Assembly: GCA_030604525.1 (NCBI GenBank)
Contig: JAUVVQ010000004.1
Span: 21,398-85,397, forward strand
Direction: 5' to 3'
Source: Phycisphaerae bacterium
GTDB taxonomy: Bacteria; Planctomycetota; Phycisphaerae; Sedimentisphaerales; Anaerobacaceae
DNA length: 64,000 nucleotides
In this document: piece after piece, positions 61,123-64,000 of the stretch
Layout of the letters: every line of letters starts with the position of its first letter
Numbering within the stretch: position 1 is the first letter of the stretch
The notes under the pieces: model-generated
What the model saw: the letters and a program-made list of their open reading frames with translations, nothing else
The model's database searches: none
Told to the model about the DNA's origin: nothing
Translations under genes and position numbers: made by a program

Positions 61123-61412
61123 CAGGTGTAGCCAAGGGACGAACGCAATGAGAGAAAAAGAAAGAGAGTAGCAACACCTTTTACGACAAGAACCTACACA
61201 GCTTAGCTTGCTATACACCACCAATTCCCCTGTTTGCGTTTAGTAATATCCCCTGTTTTTGGTTAATTAGCTGTCTGCTGCTTTTTTCATGCCTTTTTTA
61301 TACCGAAGTGTTTATTGCTATTTGTGTTTATAAAAAGGGAACAACTATGCAAATGTATATCATGGCCAAACAGGCAAAACATAAATAAAGCCAGTATTTA
61401 TAAGGAATTAAG

Positions 61413-61502
61413 ATGAAAAGTAAAAGGCGAGAAAATCTTTGCCAAACGCAAGATATGGTCAGTTATATTTGTGATATGCGGCAAATTAAGCGTGTGGGAT
61501 AG
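61413..61502 (+). CDS. Possible 29-aa upstream ORF of the histidine kinase
   Basis: MKSKRRENLCQTQDMVSYICDMRQIKRVG, with AAGGA 6 nt before ATG and the stop 17 bp before the kinase start. Length and spacing suit translational coupling or a leader peptide. No similarity recognised. 61225-61412 holds nothing else clear. Confidence 0.3.
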   Translation: MKSKRRENLCQTQDMVSYICDMRQIKRVG

Positions 61503-61519
61503 AAATAAAAGGTGAAATT

Positions 61520-63061
61520 ATGAAGATAAGTCAAAAGTTAGCCTTGGGATTCATAGGAGTTGCTTTGTTGGTTTGGATAGTTAGTATTTTTGTTATTTTT
61601 CAAAACAACAAAATAAAAACAACCACTGAAAAAGAAGTATTTAACAGTATCACACAGCTCGATGATGTCTGGGCTATGATGGAAGCACAAGAGCATCAAG
61701 AAATTGCAGCAAAAGACCATCTTTTATTGGGGAAAAATCTAAAAGAAAAAAGGGCTGACTATTTTTACGAGAAGGAACGTTGGCAAAAAGTTTATCAAAG
61801 GTACCTGTCAATATGCTGCAAACACGTAAAACCTTGGTTAAGAAGATATAATGACAATATAAAAGCATATCACACAAAAATAGAAGAAGCGTTTGCCCTT
61901 GATGAGCAAGGAGCAGACTTGGAAATAATAAAAGCCAAAATCGAGAAAGCCGATAAGTATGTAACAATAGCCCACGAGGAGGTATTAGAGCCAATCATTG
62001 AACATGTGCATAACGTACACATAGAACCAGGGAAGAAAGCCCTTGCGAAAAGAATTAATCAAACTTCTCACATCGCTGTTATAATAAGTTTTGTTGCTGT
62101 ATTTTTTGCAGCAGTTTTAGGGTTTTTCATTTCCCGTAACATCTTGCTGCCCATAAAGAAACTTAAGGTTGCGACTACGAAAATCGGTGAAGGTGATTTA
62201 GACACTAAGATAGAGATTAACTCGAATGATGAGATTGCTGAGCTGGCCTGTTCTTTTAATGCGATGGCTGAGGATTTGAAGAATACAACCACATCTATAG
62301 ACAAGCTTGAAAAAGAAATCGCCGAACGCAAAAAGGTAGAGAATGAATTGAAAGCTGTGAATTGTGAACTCAAAGATTTTGTTTACATAGCATCACATGA
62401 CCTTCGTGAGCCATTGGGAAAAATAACTTCCTTTGGGGGTCTGCTGAAAGACTCTCTGGAGGGTAAACTTGAAGATGATGACAAGGAAAACTTGGATTTT
62501 ATGGTTGATGGAGCTAATAGGATGACTCAAATGATAGAAGGTCTCTTGACCTATTCTCGTCTTAATACAAAACAGGCGCTGTTCGAAACAGTCGATTTAA
62601 ATGAAATTGTCCGGCAGTTACAACGACTCGAGCTTGCAGAGTTACTCGAAGAGACCAATGCGGTAATTGAAGTCCCTCAATCTCTGCCGGAAGTAAAAGC
62701 CAATCCCGTCCAAATAAGACAACTTTTACAGAATCTTATTGCTAACGGCATTAAATATCGCCGCAAGGAAACTTCGCCGAAAATTGTTGTAACTGCCGAA
62801 CAACTTGGCAATGATAAAACCAGGATAGAAATTCAGGACAACGGTATCGGGATCAAAAAAGAATTTCAGGAGGATGTTTTCAAGATGTTTAAACGGCTGC
62901 ATTCAAGGCGAGAATACGAAGGTGCCGGCATTGGACTCGCGGTGTGCAAAAAAATAGTCGAAAAGCACGATGGTCAAATCGGCGTTGTATCGAAGCCAAA
63001 AGAGGGCTCAACGTTTTTCTTTACACTCTCAGCAGCAAATGAGCCGGTAGCTGTATCATAA
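61520..63061 (+). CDS. Membrane sensor histidine kinase
   Basis: 513 residues. Membrane helix 1 is at about 8-28. A periplasmic helical sensor domain (about 35-183) rich in His and Glu follows, then membrane helix 2 at about 185-205 and HAMP at about 206-258. HisKA has H293 in VYIASHDLREPLGKI. The ATPase domain has NLIANGIKYRR (N box), DNGIGIKKEF (G1) and GAGIGLAVCKKIV (G2). It autophosphorylates on His293 and should pass phosphate to the receiver proteins encoded next. RBS AAAGGTG. The HisKA/HATPase part resembles phytochrome-like kinases with Rcp1-type partners. Confidence 0.9.
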   Translation: MKISQKLALGFIGVALLVWIVSIFVIFQNNKIKTTTEKEVFNSITQLDDVWAMMEAQEHQEIAAKDHLLLGKNLKEKRADYFYEKERWQKVYQRYLSICCKHVKPWLRRYNDNIKAYHTKIEEAFALDEQGADLEIIKAKIEKADKYVTIAHEEVLEPIIEHVHNVHIEPGKKALAKRINQTSHIAVIISFVAVFFAAVLGFFISRNILLPIKKLKVATTKIGEGDLDTKIEINSNDEIAELACSFNAMAEDLKNTTTSIDKLEKEIAERKKVENELKAVNCELKDFVYIASHDLREPLGKITSFGGLLKDSLEGKLEDDDKENLDFMVDGANRMTQMIEGLLTYSRLNTKQALFETVDLNEIVRQLQRLELAELLEETNAVIEVPQSLPEVKANPVQIRQLLQNLIANGIKYRRKETSPKIVVTAEQLGNDKTRIEIQDNGIGIKKEFQEDVFKMFKRLHSRREYEGAGIGLAVCKKIVEKHDGQIGVVSKPKEGSTFFFTLSAANEPVAVS

Positions 63062-63099
63062 GGATTAAAAATAACAGAAAAAAACGAAAGGAAGGGAAA

Positions 63100-63564
63100 A
63101 TGAAAGCTCTGAAACAAGTAACAATACTGTTGGTCGAAGATGACCCAGGGGATCAGAAGTTGATTAAGAAGTCGCTGTCAAACCAGAAAATAGCCAATTA
63201 TCTTTATATTGCCGAAAACGCAGAAGATGCTCTATATTACCTGTCTCGAAGCAAAGCTGGCGACAGTGATTGTCCTAAGCCGGAACTTATTCTGCTTGAT
63301 TTAAACATGCCGGGAATGGGTGGAAAGGAGTTTTTAAAGCGTATCAAGGCCGATGATGAGCTGGACACTGTCCCTGTTGTAATTCTAACAACTTCGGATT
63401 CTGAAAAGGATATCATCGATAGTTACAAACTGCAGGCAGCAGGCTACATAAAAAAACCTGTGAGCCTGCAGGATTTCCAGGAAACATTGGGCAAGCTTGA
63501 GGAGTACTGGTTTGTTATATGTAAGCAAGTGCCCGACACAACGGTGACAACATGCCTCAAATAA
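63100..63564 (+). CDS. Rcp1-like single-domain response regulator
   Basis: 154 residues, receiver domain only. Acidic pocket VEDDPGD, phosphoacceptor D67 in LILLDLNMPGMGG, then ILTTSDSEKD (Thr switch) and AGYIKKPVS (conserved Lys). The short insertion and LNMPGMGG resemble cyanobacterial-type Rcp1 regulators. It lacks an output domain, so it acts by protein contact or phosphorelay. It lies 38 bp after the kinase, and the last 13 bp overlap the next gene. Confidence 0.9.
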   Translation: MKALKQVTILLVEDDPGDQKLIKKSLSNQKIANYLYIAENAEDALYYLSRSKAGDSDCPKPELILLDLNMPGMGGKEFLKRIKADDELDTVPVVILTTSDSEKDIIDSYKLQAAGYIKKPVSLQDFQETLGKLEEYWFVICKQVPDTTVTTCLK

Positions 63565-63926
63565 GTTCAAAAAAGAAAAACATTCTGCTTGTGGATGACG
63601 ATGTGGGTGATTGCCGGCTGGTGCAGCTGGTACTTGCAAAACCGTCCCAGCCGGTGGATTTTGCGGTCGAGACAGCTGGAACTCTGACACAGGGACTTCA
63701 GCTTCTAAAGCATGGTGGTGTCGATTTAGTATTGCTTGATTTGAGCCTTCCAGACAGCAGAGGAATCGAGACAGTCCGAAAGACACACGAGGCAAATCCA
63801 AACGTGCCAATAGTCGTGTTGACCGGATTGTCAGATGAGGAAGTGGGGCTTGAAGCCATAAGAAGTGGAGCAGAAGACTACTGCTTTGTCACGGTTAAAG
63901 ATTTGGGTACAGGGACTTCAGTTTAA
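63552..63926 (+). CDS. Second receiver-domain protein, abnormal C-terminus
   Basis: 124 residues. Pocket VDDDVGD, phosphoacceptor D63 in LVLLDLSLPDSRG and VLTGLSDEEVGLEAIRSGAEDY are regular. The usual continuation (LVKG plus helix 5) is replaced by CFVTVKDLGTGTSV and a stop. The domain therefore lacks its last helix, through a frameshift, truncation or sequence error; no continuing match was found in other frames up to the window end. In related operons this protein is often fused to an output or kinase domain. It overlaps the preceding regulator gene by 13 bp. Confidence 0.7.
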   Translation: MPQISSKKKNILLVDDDVGDCRLVQLVLAKPSQPVDFAVETAGTLTQGLQLLKHGGVDLVLLDLSLPDSRGIETVRKTHEANPNVPIVVLTGLSDEEVGLEAIRSGAEDYCFVTVKDLGTGTSV

Positions 63927-64000
63927 TCCGGGCTTTTTCAACAGTGAACTGCCAATCGATGCCTCGTTGTTTTTCGTTGCTGGAGTCGGCCCAAGACGAC

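Overview
The window (about 43-45% GC by eye) is a bacterial chromosome segment from a Gram-negative, LPS-making organism. KdsB, a lipid A N-terminal-domain protein and an ArnT-like transferase point to LPS. Several traits together suggest a Planctomycetota member close to Phycisphaerae/Sedimentisphaerales: an anti-sigma protein with an H-X9-DG pseudopilin tail, a Tat-exported sulfatase, a GH27 enzyme with a putative Ig domain, tandem SPFH proteins and a short histone-fold protein. This placement is inferred from gene content, not from a marker-gene tree. No rRNA, tRNA, CRISPR array or intact insertion sequence was seen.

Layout. 1-2.2 kb: 5' part of a nucleotide-sugar dehydrogenase, two small conserved-type proteins, and a monocistronic 60-aa histone-fold gene with a strong RBS and terminator. 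2.6-7.3 kb: glycogen/maltodextrin operon (GT4 synthase, GH57, GH133 debranching enzyme). 7.5-9 kb: secreted GH27. 9-15.2 kb: trpEGDFBA without trpC, preceded by a complete ribosome-mediated attenuator (promoter, WWW leader peptide, competing hairpins, terminator), divergent from kdsB-pyrG. 18-21 kb: lipoproteins and mtnP. 21.1-23.7 kb: a broken gene joining a TolB-like propeller to a secretin domain. 23.8-28 kb: queG, an ECF sigma/anti-sigma pair, and a LexA/CI-type repressor divergent from a 53-aa ORF. 28.4-33.8 kb: lemA-htpX, a 31-aa membrane peptide, galM, a zinc-finger protein, short ArgA and an ABC-2 permease.

34-50.9 kb is one long co-directional run: three SPFH proteins, a P1B metal ATPase, an ABC exporter, a 607-aa unknown, pcrA, pgi, an AEC transporter, manC and ruvX, mostly with overlapping or tightly spaced ends. 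51-55 kb is a carbohydrate/sulfate scavenging locus (sulfatase, beta-propeller hydrolase, truncated barrel enzyme). In it two genes share a duplicated upstream element centred on CTTGATTGTTCAAG.

55.3-60.5 kb holds two convergent three-gene operons that together look like a lipid A or surface-glycan amino-sugar modification system: YdjC/NaxD deacetylase, ArnC/DPM-like GT2, ArnT-like transferase and LAB_N protein. Each operon also carries a membrane-anchored tyrosine-phosphatase-fold protein. One has an intact HCx5R loop and the other has glycine in place of the catalytic cysteine. I consider this the best candidate for an undescribed system. 60.5-61.2 kb is a decay zone (IS3 tail, cut-off secreted gene, eroded beta-lactamase-like gene). 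The window ends with a histidine kinase and two receiver proteins.
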